Assembly (NCBI GenBank): GCA_013697955.1
Contig: JACCVV010000039.1
Span: 1 to 39,931, forward strand
Reading direction: 5' to 3'
Length of the DNA: 39,931 bases
Origin: Tatlockia sp.
Lineage (GTDB): Bacteria; Pseudomonadota; Gammaproteobacteria; Legionellales; Legionellaceae
This document shows positions 16,358 through 25,378 of the stretch, piece after piece (the stretch's first letter is position 1; every line of letters begins with the position of its first letter). Below the pieces are notes generated by a model. The model had not been told where the DNA came from and searched no databases. It saw only the letters and a list, made by a program, of their open reading frames with translations. Position numbers and translations under genes: made by a program.

Positions 16358-19142
16358 AAAAGCAATCCTCCGCAATGGTGTTGGCTTTCTTATTTTCCAG
16401 TCGCTCTGCCACAATTTCAGCCGCTTTAAGGACATCGTATTGCTCCTCTAAGGCATGGCGTTCTGCTTTTTCAGACTTTTCATTCAGTAAAAGAGCGAGC
16501 AGGTAGCGCGGAGGAATGACTCGAAACAAGCCCTCGTAGCGAGAACCTAACAACACAGCTTCCGCAAAAAGGCCTTTTTGAGAATCAATATCGCGAATCA
16601 GGGATATTTGCTGAGGCGTTAATTGCTTGAATTTTTGAACATCCGAAAGTTCTTTCTCATCAAGCCCTAGCAAAATCCAGGTTTCAATCAGAGATAAAAT
16701 TTTCATCGCCATTTCACAATTCATGTCGGTCACGTTCTGGGTGCTCGGAACAAGCCATAACCCTAATTTGCGGGCTACTTTGGCAATGAGTAATGCAGAG
16801 GTCACTACTGCAGGAATTTTAAATTGGATGTGCGATTCATCAAGAAAAAGAAAAATTGGGCGATTATCATTCTGGGTCGCTTCAGCCATTGCCAGAATTC
16901 GCGGCAAAAGCGATACCATCACTAGTGCTAACTTCCCCTTGTCATCTCTAATGGCTGAGATATCGACATGGAAAATATCAAAATCCCCCAAAGGCTCAGT
17001 CGGCACATTAAAAAAACGTGATTTAGCACTGTTGATAACATAGCTTTTTAAACGGTCATGAAAATCTAAAATCCGCCTTTTTTTATTCTCTACTGTCTCA
17101 AGCAGAAGCCGGCGGGCAAAGGCTGCAAGCACATGCTCGGTGAGCATTTGGGGAATACCCTCTTGAAAGGAGGTGATGATGGCATCCGATAGGACTTCAA
17201 TTAACAAAGTTTCATCAGCCAAGGTAAACGCTTCTTCTTCCTTCTCATTGGCCTCTGTCAGCATGGTTCGAAGGGCTAAGGAAAGTTCAGCTAAATAAGA
17301 GCGCGACTCCTCGTCACAGGCTTGCTCTTTAATGCTGGCAGGTTCATGCAAACAGGCTTTCATTTGCATCATTTTTTCTGCCAGTAAAGTGGCCTTTTCA
17401 ATGCTTAAATTTTCAGAAATTTCAGGAATGGCTTCATAGGCTTCGCAAAAGGGATTTAAGGGAACGGCTTTACTCTTTTGGTTCGATAAGAGCAGTTGCT
17501 TTGTTACCTTCCCCATCTTTCGGCAATGAATAAGAATGCGGTCAAAGGTATTGCCCATCTCAAACAAAATAATGCGGGCATTTTTTGTCGCCATTAACGA
17601 ATTAATAACCCAACCAATCGTAACGGATTTTCCAGAACCGGAGTTGGCAAACAAGGCCATGTGAGAATTCTGGGTTATGAAATCCGGGTGAAGCGGGTCA
17701 AACAGGACAGGCTCGCCTAAGCGGTTAAAAAAAGTAAGGCAAGGCAGGTGCTTAGCGCCCTGGTTTCGACCATAGACAGGAAGAAGGGCTGCTAATTCGG
17801 AGGCATACATCAAGCGGTCATAGCAGAGATTTTTCTTAGCAAATGCCGGCACGAAATTAAAAGGCAGGCCATTTAAATAGCTATTTAAGGGATGTAAATC
17901 AAAGGTAGAAGCAATCAAGGGCATTTTGGCTTCAAGAAAGAGATTTCGCAGGTCTTTTTCAATTTGGACCAGGGCCTTTGAATCCTCACCCCGGTAGTAA
18001 ATGGCTTGATTGACCCAGAACAGCCGGTTGCCACAAGCCAATTCATCGCGTGCGGTTTTAATGTCATTCCTGACTTCCGAGGGCTTTAGGCTAGTGCCAA
18101 TAACGCCTTTTTCAATGCGCAAAAGATGGGCATCCAGTGCCTCATCGCTATCAAAGGTCACTTGAATGGTATACATCGCACCTTCCGGCAATTTATCAAT
18201 CAGGGCATAACGATGCTTAGGGTTGGCCTGGGGTCTTTCCCGTGAAATAAGCCCTATTTCTGGTGCTTCTTTTAAGCCATCAACGTATAAAACACGATGA
18301 TGCATGAGATCAAACAAAAACCCGTTCTCATCACTTTGGGGATTGTTAAAAAAAATAGCCTGGGATAGGTTAAAGCCTGCCGGTTTATTGTCTTTAGGGT
18401 AGGGGAAGGTTTTTAATAAGGTCGAAAGACTGCCATTGGTTAATTCAGGTCTGGGGTTAAACCAGCTCACCAGCCAATGATAATACGCCTTGCCGGTTAA
18501 GCGCTTTAAGGTTAACCCTGGTGATATGAGTTTAGCCCTGATTTGGGCAATGACTTCTTCATGCTCTGCAATGGCAAGTTCTTTTGTTGTTTTAATCGTT
18601 TGATATGAACGATAAAACAACACCCGAATTCGCCTCCACCTGCCACGGAAAGGAGCGCCTGTTTTATGGTCGTGAAACAACCCTTCTGGCCTTGCCATTT
18701 TGTTAAATAAATCACCGAGCCTTGCCAGGTAGTCTTGGGTAAATTCACTGTCCAAAATGTCTGAGCGAATGGAGTTGGCAAGGTGGGTTAACACGGGCTT
18801 TAAGGAGTAATCATCCTGAACATAAATCTGCATCACCCAGGGGTCGTCTTTGTGCAAGGGCACGACCGTTGCAAAGGTGTCTCGCACTTTATTAAAAACG
18901 GCATTCAAATACTCCTCTGAGGCCGCCTCTGCCGCAATTGCACCTAATTCAAAGCCTGAGCCAACACTCACCCCATCATTTAGCAAAAACAAATTGCTCT
19001 CATCATTAAAATCAACAAAAGCGAGCTGCTCAGGAAAGGAGGGGCCTGATGGTTTGTATCGAGCTTTTACCGCTTTCATTTTGACAGGCTGAGCACTGGC
19101 CTCGCCTACTAGCCAATCCGTAATTTTTTTAGCAAACCCCAT
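16347..19142 (-). CDS. traC: VirB4/TraC-type T4SS ATPase (TIGR03744)
   Basis: This 931-residue ATPase powers pilus assembly and substrate transport at the inner membrane. The Walker A motif 'FANSGSGKSVTIGWVINSL' has its Lys near residue 505, Walker B is 'RPIFLFLDESHIQF' (about 764), and 'KLGLWLVPSTQNVTDM' is the usual VirB4 motif after it. The N-terminal half contains the TraC-like region ('LAFVDFNDESNLFLLNDGVSVGSGFEL' split around residues 38-64). The size is typical of TIGR03744. It starts 14 bp after the lipoprotein gene and overlaps the TraU-like gene, so it is inside the operon. Confidence 0.92.
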   Translation of the reverse strand: MGFAKKITDWLVGEASAQPVKMKAVKARYKPSGPSFPEQLAFVDFNDESNLFLLNDGVSVGSGFELGAIAAEAASEEYLNAVFNKVRDTFATVVPLHKDDPWVMQIYVQDDYSLKPVLTHLANSIRSDILDSEFTQDYLARLGDLFNKMARPEGLFHDHKTGAPFRGRWRRIRVLFYRSYQTIKTTKELAIAEHEEVIAQIRAKLISPGLTLKRLTGKAYYHWLVSWFNPRPELTNGSLSTLLKTFPYPKDNKPAGFNLSQAIFFNNPQSDENGFLFDLMHHRVLYVDGLKEAPEIGLISRERPQANPKHRYALIDKLPEGAMYTIQVTFDSDEALDAHLLRIEKGVIGTSLKPSEVRNDIKTARDELACGNRLFWVNQAIYYRGEDSKALVQIEKDLRNLFLEAKMPLIASTFDLHPLNSYLNGLPFNFVPAFAKKNLCYDRLMYASELAALLPVYGRNQGAKHLPCLTFFNRLGEPVLFDPLHPDFITQNSHMALFANSGSGKSVTIGWVINSLMATKNARIILFEMGNTFDRILIHCRKMGKVTKQLLLSNQKSKAVPLNPFCEAYEAIPEISENLSIEKATLLAEKMMQMKACLHEPASIKEQACDEESRSYLAELSLALRTMLTEANEKEEEAFTLADETLLIEVLSDAIITSFQEGIPQMLTEHVLAAFARRLLLETVENKKRRILDFHDRLKSYVINSAKSRFFNVPTEPLGDFDIFHVDISAIRDDKGKLALVMVSLLPRILAMAEATQNDNRPIFLFLDESHIQFKIPAVVTSALLIAKVARKLGLWLVPSTQNVTDMNCEMAMKILSLIETWILLGLDEKELSDVQKFKQLTPQQISLIRDIDSQKGLFAEAVLLGSRYEGLFRVIPPRYLLALLLNEKSEKAERHALEEQYDVLKAAEIVAERLENKKANTIAEDCFYED

Positions 19143-19156
19143 GACACATCACCTTA

Positions 19157-19558
19157 TTAGTACCGTTCATTCGCTAAAGCAAACTGGTTTTGTTTATAAA
19201 GAAAGAACTCAGTGGTATAGCCTGGCTTCACCAGCTGCTCATCACCAATTAAGGCCACATGCGGGTAGATAAAAATCGGCACAGTGGGGTTGTCCAGCGG
19301 CTTAAAGAGCGCTTTGGTTTCATTCTCTGCCGTTCGGGTGTAACCCGCATAACCGGATTTCTTCACTTCAGTGGTTTTGATGCGATAACGCGGTGCTTCC
19401 CAACTTTTAGCTGACTCATCAATGGAGCCTTGATAAAGCTGACTCACGGTAAGACCCTGCTCAGGCACAAAGCCTGAGGCCACAGAGCGTGAACAACTGC
19501 CAAGTGCAATGGTGCTAGCGCAGACTAAAATCATGGGTATAACGTTGTAAATGTGCAT
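19157..19558 (-). CDS. TraV-like conjugal transfer lipoprotein (TIGR03751)
   Basis: From the ATG at 19558 the product has 133 residues and a lipoprotein signal with lipobox L-G-S-C, the modified Cys being residue 22. I chose this start because it has a ribosome-binding site (gggagg) and gives a proper signal sequence; a TTG 33 bp upstream would bury the signal. It overlaps the traB-like gene by 44 bp. 'GLTVSQLYQGSIDESAKSWE' and 'PIFIYPHVALIGDEQLVKPG' fit the TIGR03751 family, the VirB7/TraV-like outer-membrane lipoprotein of the core complex that binds the TraK and TraB homologues encoded upstream. Confidence 0.8.
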   Translation of the reverse strand: MHIYNVIPMILVCASTIALGSCSRSVASGFVPEQGLTVSQLYQGSIDESAKSWEAPRYRIKTTEVKKSGYAGYTRTAENETKALFKPLDNPTVPIFIYPHVALIGDEQLVKPGYTTEFFLYKQNQFALANERY

Positions 19559-20903
19559 AATCCAATAACCTCCCTTCAGGTTGTTTATCAAGTGAAATAG
19601 TTTGAGTTAAATGAAGTGACATTCGGGTTGGACACCAACCCTTGCCGGCGCCGCTTTGGCATTTAAAAGAGGCCGGTACAAAGACCATGTCAAAGCTGCC
19701 CTGGATTCGTTTTTCCAGCCAATCCGAGGCTTTTGCAGCCCCTGAAGCCAGCGCATTTCCACCGGCAAATTTGCCAAAGGAACCCGTAGGAAGCGCGGCC
19801 CCGCCATTCGGTCCTGCAAAATAGGACATTTGCCATTGTGAAATGGCGCTACCCACGCCCTCCAAGCCCCCTGCTCCCATCATGGCGGCTAACACCCGTG
19901 GCGCATTGGTAAAATACTGGCCATGAATACAAGGGTTACCGTAAGCGGTGGTTAAATAGCCCAAACTCTCGTTATTGACTAAATCAGCAGTGCCTTGCAT
20001 CTGCTCATGCCCCACCACCACAAAGTGACCGTCCTGAAAGGTGAATAAAACCGAGGTGACATAAGCCCTGACACAGGAAATATTATCGAGAAAAGAGCCT
20101 ACCCCAATGGCATACCCATTGACCTTCATCCCAGAGATATCAGGCGGCAAGGCCACGCCATTGGATGCCATCAGCTGGCCCCGATTGATAATGGCTGTAA
20201 AGGGAAACAAAGGCTGCATGAGCTTGCCATCATTCGGAACCTCGCCTATTAGAGCGGATAAGAGGGTGGTATTGCCTAAATCAGCGCCTGCCGGAATGGT
20301 GTAATAAGGAATGCCTTTTTCTTTGTCTTTCAAAGACGCCAAAGACGTGCTTTTTTTAGAAGGCTTTCTTACCAGTGGACGAATTTTTTTATTCAGTGCT
20401 TGCCAATAAGCCAGCTCCTGCTCTGATAGCTTTCTTTTAATTAGTAAGGCATCAATGTCTTTGATGGGCGACAATAACGACTTTGCATTTGAGGCCACAT
20501 CCCCCAGCGGGTAATTGGTTGATGGAGTGCCCGCCTCTTCGCGCCTCTCTTTTAGCTGACTTAGCTCTTTTTTAAGGGTTTCAATGCTTGCCACTAATTC
20601 AGGGGAGGCTTCTTGCTTAATGATTACCCCGCCCTTTTCTTTGGAAATCGTTAAGGTGGCGATTTTTTCCGCCATGCGCTTAGTGTTAGATTCGCTGAGT
20701 CGTATTTTTTTCTCACTTTCGATAAGGCGTGCTGAGACATCGCGAAGATTGTCATTAAACTGACTGGCAACGGCTGCATTAACATTATTGGGGTCTTGGG
20801 TTTGAGGCTCTTTGGTCGCACTCGGTCCGCTGTTTAACAACACTGCAGTCACCACAGCGACAACGACTCCTGATAACACTTTGATACCTAAGTTCGCCTT
20901 CAT
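19515..20903 (-). CDS. TraB/VirB10-like core-complex protein (TIGR03752)
   Basis: This 462-residue protein has a single N-terminal transmembrane helix (about 7-26), a coiled-coil periplasmic stretch (about 45-130, with 'SIETLKKELSQLKERREEAG'), and a C-terminal beta domain. The domain includes 'IPYYTIPAGADLGNTTLLSA', 'NRGQLMASNGVALPPDISGM' and 'CVRAYVTSVLFTFQDGHFVV'. This is the TIGR03752 family, the VirB10/TraB component that spans both membranes and transmits energy from the ATPases to the outer-membrane core. It overlaps the TraK-like gene by 4 bp upstream and the lipoprotein gene downstream. Confidence 0.85.
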   Translation of the reverse strand: MKANLGIKVLSGVVVAVVTAVLLNSGPSATKEPQTQDPNNVNAAVASQFNDNLRDVSARLIESEKKIRLSESNTKRMAEKIATLTISKEKGGVIIKQEASPELVASIETLKKELSQLKERREEAGTPSTNYPLGDVASNAKSLLSPIKDIDALLIKRKLSEQELAYWQALNKKIRPLVRKPSKKSTSLASLKDKEKGIPYYTIPAGADLGNTTLLSALIGEVPNDGKLMQPLFPFTAIINRGQLMASNGVALPPDISGMKVNGYAIGVGSFLDNISCVRAYVTSVLFTFQDGHFVVVGHEQMQGTADLVNNESLGYLTTAYGNPCIHGQYFTNAPRVLAAMMGAGGLEGVGSAISQWQMSYFAGPNGGAALPTGSFGKFAGGNALASGAAKASDWLEKRIQGSFDMVFVPASFKCQSGAGKGWCPTRMSLHLTQTISLDKQPEGRLLDYAHLQRYTHDFSLR

Positions 20904-21736
20904 CGTACAAACCCCTGTGAATCGTTTAAGGCTTCACCAAAGGGCTTATCAGAGGTTAAGAAAACAGTGGTGGTGTCGTTTTTTCCACGGGGGCCTAATG
21001 TATTGGTGGGAAAAAAACTGGCCGTTTGCCAATTGCCAAGTATGCTTGCGTGAGCAAGCGCTGCTTTTCGATTAAGATTGGCATTAGGTTCCACAATAAC
21101 TTCTTTGTTAAGCAGGTTTTTTAATTCCACAGCCGTGACATACACATCAGCGCCCTTCCATGAGACAAGCGGCCTTGCCATCACAGATGCCCCTGAAACC
21201 AGAGTAACGGTGCGATGGGTGAGCATTGGCGTTCTTGATACCCCTTCTGGATTCACTAATAATCGTGCCGGGGAATAAAGCGATTGAATTGCAAAGCGCG
21301 TTAGGGAAACGGGATTAATGCCTGGATTTAAAGGAGCGGCACTTGCCTCTGCAGACTCTTTTTCATCGGCTTGAGCTACTTCAGGATTTTCTATCACCAC
21401 TTCAATGGGGGTTGCATCCGCTGCTTCTTCTGCAGCAGTCAGCATCAACACAATCGTCTCCCCTTCCGGCATCAGCTGCACCACCAGGCGTTTAGAAAAA
21501 TAAGCTTCGTGGGCATTGATATAGAGGGCATCTTGAATTTTCATAACGCCTGTTTTTGCATCCAATTCTGAATCCACAATGGAGATAGCTTGTGGAAAGC
21601 GTATTAGGCGCTCCTGGTTTAAAGGCAGCATGATGCGAATGGGGGTTTTATCCCAAACCACGTGTTGTGCATCCTTTGCATTCACCCATTGGGTTGTGAA
21701 AATTAATAAAACAATAAACCACTTTTTAAAGTGCAT
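20900..21736 (-). CDS. TraK/VirB9-like protein (TIGR03749)
   Basis: This 278-residue periplasmic protein has a signal peptide (to about residue 20, 'TTQWVNA'). The mature N-terminus 'VVWDKTPIRIMLPLNQERLI' and 'DALYINAHEAYFSKRLVVQL' match the TIGR03749 family, the ICE equivalent of TraK/VirB9. The C-terminal part has 'MARPLVSWKGADVYVTAVEL' and 'ILGNWQTASFFPTNTLGPRG', typical of the beta-sandwich domain that contacts the outer-membrane ring. An acidic, Ala-rich linker (about 120-140) separates the halves. It overlaps the flanking genes by 4 and 11 bp. Confidence 0.83.
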   Translation of the reverse strand: MHFKKWFIVLLIFTTQWVNAKDAQHVVWDKTPIRIMLPLNQERLIRFPQAISIVDSELDAKTGVMKIQDALYINAHEAYFSKRLVVQLMPEGETIVLMLTAAEEAADATPIEVVIENPEVAQADEKESAEASAAPLNPGINPVSLTRFAIQSLYSPARLLVNPEGVSRTPMLTHRTVTLVSGASVMARPLVSWKGADVYVTAVELKNLLNKEVIVEPNANLNRKAALAHASILGNWQTASFFPTNTLGPRGKNDTTTVFLTSDKPFGEALNDSQGFVR

Positions 21737-22385
21737 TTTTTTCTCCTGATAAATCCTGACTTAATAAATCTTCTACGAGAAATTCGGGCTGGGTATAACC
21801 ATCCAGTGCTAGTTGATAAGGGTTTAAAAGCCTGGATAGCGTTACTTTCACCACCCTAAGGTGGTAATCAACCACTTTGTCTGCAATCACCATCGTGCTT
21901 TTATTCGTTAAGCGCTGGGTAATGCGAAGAACGATATGAACCTCCCACACGCCCTTACCTATCCGTTTGATATCGCCTGGCTCTAAAAACCGATAAAGAC
22001 TTGCAACCTGGACGCGGTTAAAGAGTTGGGCATCTTGAAACACCGTTAAGGTGTCTTTCAGCAGCTTCTGGTGGCGGGAGGTAAAGTAGTAGTGATAATG
22101 AGTGAGGTTGTTAGCAAACTCATCCTTGCCTGATTTTGACCAGGTGTTTAAGGTGGGAATAAGGGACGCTACAAAACCATGCACGTATTCATCAGGAACC
22201 TCAGACGCCGTCATCAATCCGCCATTGCTGCTCATTGCAGGAGACAGCCAAAATTCCATTTTCTTTGGCGCTTCAATTAAGGCAAAGACTAAACTCGCAA
22301 TAAAAAGAATTAACACGGCAATGGCGACCAGAAGCAGCCGGTTCATTTGATTTAGGCCATCTATTTTTTTCCAATAATCAAACAT
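21726..22385 (-). CDS. TraE/VirB8-like protein (TIGR03746)
   Basis: This 219-residue bitopic protein has one transmembrane helix (about residues 17-37) and a periplasmic domain with 'SEVPDEYVHGFVASLIPTLN' and 'ASLYRFLEPGDIKRIGKGVW'. It ends with 'VVDYHLRVVKVTLSRLLNPY' followed by 'QLALDGY', the signature end of TIGR03746 proteins. VirB8-type proteins organise the inner-membrane complex and contact the core. It overlaps the next gene in both directions (11 and 8 bp), so translation is coupled across this part of the operon. Confidence 0.82.
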   Translation of the reverse strand: MFDYWKKIDGLNQMNRLLLVAIAVLILFIASLVFALIEAPKKMEFWLSPAMSSNGGLMTASEVPDEYVHGFVASLIPTLNTWSKSGKDEFANNLTHYHYYFTSRHQKLLKDTLTVFQDAQLFNRVQVASLYRFLEPGDIKRIGKGVWEVHIVLRITQRLTNKSTMVIADKVVDYHLRVVKVTLSRLLNPYQLALDGYTQPEFLVEDLLSQDLSGEKNAL

Positions 22386-22734
22386 GGGTTCTCCTTCGAG
22401 TTTTGTGCCAGCGGCCAGAGTAGGTAAGATAGGGGTTTTTAATAAGGCCCCATGACGCTAAGCGCAGCGTGGTGATTTTCATTAAGTGGCCATAGGGTTT
22501 GCCCGCTTTTAAGCGCGCAATGGGTTTAGGCATTAAAGCCACAGAGACAATAAAGCCTGTTAAAAGTCCTAAACAGCCAAAGGCAACAGTAAAACCGGTT
22601 AAAAGACCTGCGACTATAAATAAAAGCGTAATGCTTGTTGTGGTAACTAAAACAAGCAGACTTAACTCACGCAGACTTAAGCCCCGAAACGCTGGGAAAT
22701 CGTGTGATAAATGACGACTGGATGGTGCTGGCAT
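22378..22734 (-). CDS. TIGR03750 family conjugal transfer membrane protein
   Basis: The product has 118 residues and two adjacent transmembrane helices (about 28-48 and 52-70, 'GLLTGFIVSVALMPKPIARLK'). The N-terminus 'FPAFRGLSLRELSLLVLV' fits TIGR03750, in which a short cytoplasmic start is followed by a membrane hairpin. By position, between TIGR03745 and TIGR03746, it is the TraL/VirB3-like component in this type of T4SS. The C-terminus 'YSGRWHKTRRRTHV' is strongly basic and probably cytoplasmic. Confidence 0.72.
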   Translation of the reverse strand: MPAPSSRHLSHDFPAFRGLSLRELSLLVLVTTTSITLLFIVAGLLTGFTVAFGCLGLLTGFIVSVALMPKPIARLKAGKPYGHLMKITTLRLASWGLIKNPYLTYSGRWHKTRRRTHV

Positions 22735-22743
22735 GCGCTACTC

Positions 22744-23121
22744 CTAGGGTTTGTAACCAATGAGAACCGCATAACCGGCATAGCCTGCTGCAATGCAGAC
22801 CACAAGTTGGATAATGCCCATAATTAGAAAGGATGAAAAATCAGTCAGGGAGCCTTCGTTTTTCTTAGCAAGTTCTACCCCATGATTGATAGTCTTCATA
22901 AACTGCACAAACATCACAATGCAGCCTAAAAAAAGCAGCATGCCTCCGCCATTTTTGACCATTGTTGCGAGCTTTTGCATGGCATTGCCTTCTGTAATAT
23001 TGATAGTGCTGTCAATTTTGGGAAAGGGATTGGAGTCAGCGAAGAGCGCCGGGGCGTAATTGAAGCTTAAGTAGGCGAGGCTTAGGCGTTTTGTCAATTG
23101 TGAAAGAGATTTACTAATCAT
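22744..23121 (-). CDS. TIGR03745 family membrane protein (VirB2-like position)
   Basis: This 125-residue protein has a signal-like N-terminus (residues 1 to about 30, ending 'APALFA'), then 'SNPFPKIDSTINITEGNAMQ', and two transmembrane helices (about 60-80 and 98-120) around a short polar loop 'NHGVELAKKNEGSLTDFS'. Size and layout match TIGR03745. Two small hydrophobic proteins in a row (this and 23136-23384) are typical of the GI-type system and have been considered candidates for the pilin-like subunit, though that is not shown by this sequence. Confidence 0.75.
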   Translation of the reverse strand: MISKSLSQLTKRLSLAYLSFNYAPALFADSNPFPKIDSTINITEGNAMQKLATMVKNGGGMLLFLGCIVMFVQFMKTINHGVELAKKNEGSLTDFSSFLIMGIIQLVVCIAAGYAGYAVLIGYKP

Positions 23122-23135
23122 CGTATCGTTTTCCT

Positions 23136-23384
23136 TTAGGTTGTTAAAACTGCCATCGTTATAACGAAGGCAATTACAAGGCGAGCAGCGCGCGAGGCAA
23201 GGCGCTCCATAAATCCCTCCGTTTCTTTTTGCTCAGCACTTAGAAAAAGACTAAGCGTCCACATCATCGCGATAATCAAACACATCACCGCTGCAAAGCG
23301 GATAAAGTAAGAAAAGCTCAATACCGTTATTCCGCCTGCATCCTGAAAGGCCTGGGAAAATTGGGTGGCAATGGTCTTTGGCAT
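23136..23384 (-). CDS. TIGR03758 family small membrane protein
   Basis: The product is 82 residues. 'AFQDAGGITVLSFSYFIRFA' followed by a hydrophobic helix (about 25-45) and a second one at the end ('VIAFVITMAVLTT') match TIGR03758, in which a short soluble N-terminus precedes a membrane hairpin. It lies 3 bp before the RAQPRD-like gene in operon order and 14 bp after the TIGR03745 gene. A pilin or inner-membrane channel role is possible but unproven. Confidence 0.75.
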   Translation of the reverse strand: MPKTIATQFSQAFQDAGGITVLSFSYFIRFAAVMCLIIAMMWTLSLFLSAEQKETEGFMERLASRAARLVIAFVITMAVLTT

Positions 23385-23386
23385 GG

Positions 23387-23713
23387 CTACTTCCCTACAA
23401 AATCAAGGGCTAATGGCTTTACCGTCTTTGGCTCAATGGCAGGCTTATTAATATAGGCAATCAAGGCATTGCGAATGGCTAGCAAATCATCGCGAACACC
23501 AGGATGAGATAAACCATCCTGCCCCTCAAACGAGTCGATGTGCAGCTTAATTCGACTGGTTGGCAATACCTCATCTTTCGCTTCATCAAGGAGAGGGAAA
23601 ACGGCATTAATCTGATTAATTACACGCACCAGCGTGCTGTTAAGTGCCACTTCCTCGGCACTTGCAAGGCTTGTTGCCATTACCAAAAAAAGACCCATCA
23701 TTAGTTGTTTCAT
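23387..23713 (-). CDS. RAQPRD-family-like secreted ICE protein (motif lost)
   Basis: This 108-residue protein has a signal peptide (to about residue 19, 'ATSLASA') and a helical mature part. It occupies the place of the RAQPRD family (TIGR01690) between TIGR03747 and TIGR03758. Conserved-type features are the pairing 'RIKLHIDSFEG' and 'VRDDLLAIRNALIAYIN'. The hexapeptide RAQPRD that names the family is replaced by a divergent 'KPAIEPK'. It is therefore a divergent member called mainly by position, helical layout and signal peptide. Function of the family is unknown, though it is part of the transfer gene set. Confidence 0.65.
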   Translation of the reverse strand: MKQLMMGLFLVMATSLASAEEVALNSTLVRVINQINAVFPLLDEAKDEVLPTSRIKLHIDSFEGQDGLSHPGVRDDLLAIRNALIAYINKPAIEPKTVKPLALDFVGK

Positions 23714-23721
23714 GGTTGCTC

Positions 23722-24465
23722 CTATAAATATTTTTTAAATCGACTGGCAGACATAGACACCACCACACTCAAAAGTACGCTTATTCCAATAAAGAGGATG
23801 GATGGGTGCAGTGGAATGGGCAGTGAAAGCCATAGGCCTAAAGCCAGCAGCAATAGTTTGCGAGCAATAGGGATTGATTTATGAAAGACATACGTTGATT
23901 CACGGCCTAAGGAGGCGGTGCGTATTGCCCGCTGGTTTAGGCCATCTACAAGTCCTGCCAGTATGCTTAAAGCAAACAAAGGCAGGGCTGCCAATAAAAT
24001 AGCGAACTTAATGAGCAGTATTTGCAGCGATTTGCCTAGTAAAAACCAGCCTTCTGAAAGTCGTTGTTTCAAATCATCAATAAGGGTTGCAAACTCGCCA
24101 TTCTCAACAAGGTCAGACTCTCCAAAAATCGAGTGCCATGATTTAGCGCTAAAGGTTTTCAAATTCGCTTGTGATTGCTGGGTTTTAAGCAGCCAAGGCT
24201 GGGTGAGTTCTTGCATTTTAGGAAAGAGGCGCTCCTTTACCGAGTGCGAAAAAGAAGCCTCCTCAAACTCACTAAACACAGACGATTGCAGAAAAGCCAA
24301 ACGCGAAAGGCGAGCTGCCGCCTCTTCAAAACTTAAAGTTACCCAAAGAAAGACTGCAAAGCCAACTAACACCAGAGAGCCTACACAAGTCAGGCAAAAG
24401 GCTGTCAGCACCCCTTGTCTAAGAAGGGATGGCCGTGATTTGATGTGGGCTTGGCTTGATTTCAT
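23722..24465 (-). CDS. TIGR03747 family ICE membrane protein
   Basis: The 247-residue product has an N-terminal transmembrane helix (about 19-42), a soluble region, and three hydrophobic segments near the C-terminus. 'ILAGLVDGLNQRAIRTASLG' followed by 'RESTYVFHKSIPIARKLLL' and 'LWLSLPIPLHPSILFIGISV' match TIGR03747 closely (known pattern: AGLVDGL.QR..R...GRES..VYH). It is an integral inner-membrane protein of the transfer apparatus with no assigned activity. Upstream lies a 76-bp gap, the largest within this part of the operon. Confidence 0.85.
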   Translation of the reverse strand: MKSSQAHIKSRPSLLRQGVLTAFCLTCVGSLVLVGFAVFLWVTLSFEEAAARLSRLAFLQSSVFSEFEEASFSHSVKERLFPKMQELTQPWLLKTQQSQANLKTFSAKSWHSIFGESDLVENGEFATLIDDLKQRLSEGWFLLGKSLQILLIKFAILLAALPLFALSILAGLVDGLNQRAIRTASLGRESTYVFHKSIPIARKLLLLALGLWLSLPIPLHPSILFIGISVLLSVVVSMSASRFKKYL

Positions 24466-24541
24466 GGCTATCCCTCCCCTCTTTCAACGCTAAAGAGAGG
24501 GCATGCATTTGAGCCTAACGATAAGTGCCAAAAAGCCGCCA

Positions 24542-25378
24542 TTAGAAAGCCCCCAAATCAACGACTCTGGAATGGCCGGCGCGCGCAAGCAGCAACAAGG
24601 GTGTGGTTTTCTTTTTTAGTTTTAGGCCATCAAACTGCAGGTCGCCATGATTTAAGGTAATTTGCCCGCTTAAAACGAGCTGCTTTGGAATTTGATGCTG
24701 GTTTGCAAAACGTTGAACATCCACATCATCAGTGCTTAAAAACAAGAGGTGTAGGTGCGCGCTCGCTGTCGTATTAATGGCTTCAATCAAACTGAGCAAG
24801 ATGGTTTGCAAAGCCTCATCGCCCTTGATAAACAAATACAAATTGTCATTGGCATTTAAAATAACAGGCTTATAAGCAGCTGGCGCATAAAGGGCTGGGT
24901 CAAAGTCTTCGCCCACCACAGGCACGTTTTTAAAAAGCTCGTTATAGGCTTTATAAAAGGCATTCGTCCAGGCAATGTTTTTCCCTGCTTTCTGGGCTTC
25001 CTGGGTTGCTGCTAATTCTGCTAAATGATTGCGCTCCGAATCGTTTCGCGCATTAAGGCCTAAGATATCAACAGGCGAGAGGTTAAGCCCTTTGTAATAG
25101 AGGCCAGAGCGGTTTTGCATGAGCTGGGTAAAACGGGTTTCTTCCTCTTCTGATAATCCCCAAACCTTAGCCTCATGCAATTGCTTTTCAGTCAATGGTG
25201 CTACTTTGTTTGTAGCAACCAAGTCATCCTCATTCACTAAAAGCCCTGTGCGTGCCAGTGTTTTATCAGTGAGCGCTAAAGCGCCTAGTCCCTGGGTTGT
25301 AAGCCCTGGGATAGTTAAGTGGGCCGCGCATTGAGCGCTTAACAGTAAACAAGTAGCGAGCAGCGTGAGTCTATGCAT
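24542..25378 (-). CDS. TIGR03759 family ICE protein
   Basis: This 278-residue protein has a signal peptide (to about residue 19, 'LLLSAQCAA'). The central region reads 'KVWGLSEEEETRFTQLMQNR', 'LSPVDILGLNARNDSERNHL' and 'AELAATQEAQKAGKNIAWTN', the hallmark of TIGR03759 (WGL..EE..RY..LM.....SP.....LGI.AR.D.ER). The C-terminal part is a compact alpha/beta domain with 'LHLLFLSTDDVDVQRFANQH', resembling a thioredoxin-type fold in outline. In related elements a lytic transglycosylase gene normally follows; it is absent here. Confidence 0.85.
   Translation of the reverse strand: MHRLTLLATCLLLSAQCAAHLTIPGLTTQGLGALALTDKTLARTGLLVNEDDLVATNKVAPLTEKQLHEAKVWGLSEEEETRFTQLMQNRSGLYYKGLNLSPVDILGLNARNDSERNHLAELAATQEAQKAGKNIAWTNAFYKAYNELFKNVPVVGEDFDPALYAPAAYKPVILNANDNLYLFIKGDEALQTILLSLIEAINTTASAHLHLLFLSTDDVDVQRFANQHQIPKQLVLSGQITLNHGDLQFDGLKLKKKTTPLLLLARAGHSRVVDLGAF

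Noticed and set aside
16358-16435. Earlier start for the TraU-like gene
   Set aside because: It would place about 26 extra residues before the signal peptide and overlap the ATPase gene by 89 bp.
19559-19591. TTG start for the TraV-like lipoprotein
   Set aside because: It would put the ribosome-binding site inside the gene and shift the signal peptide away from the N-terminus.
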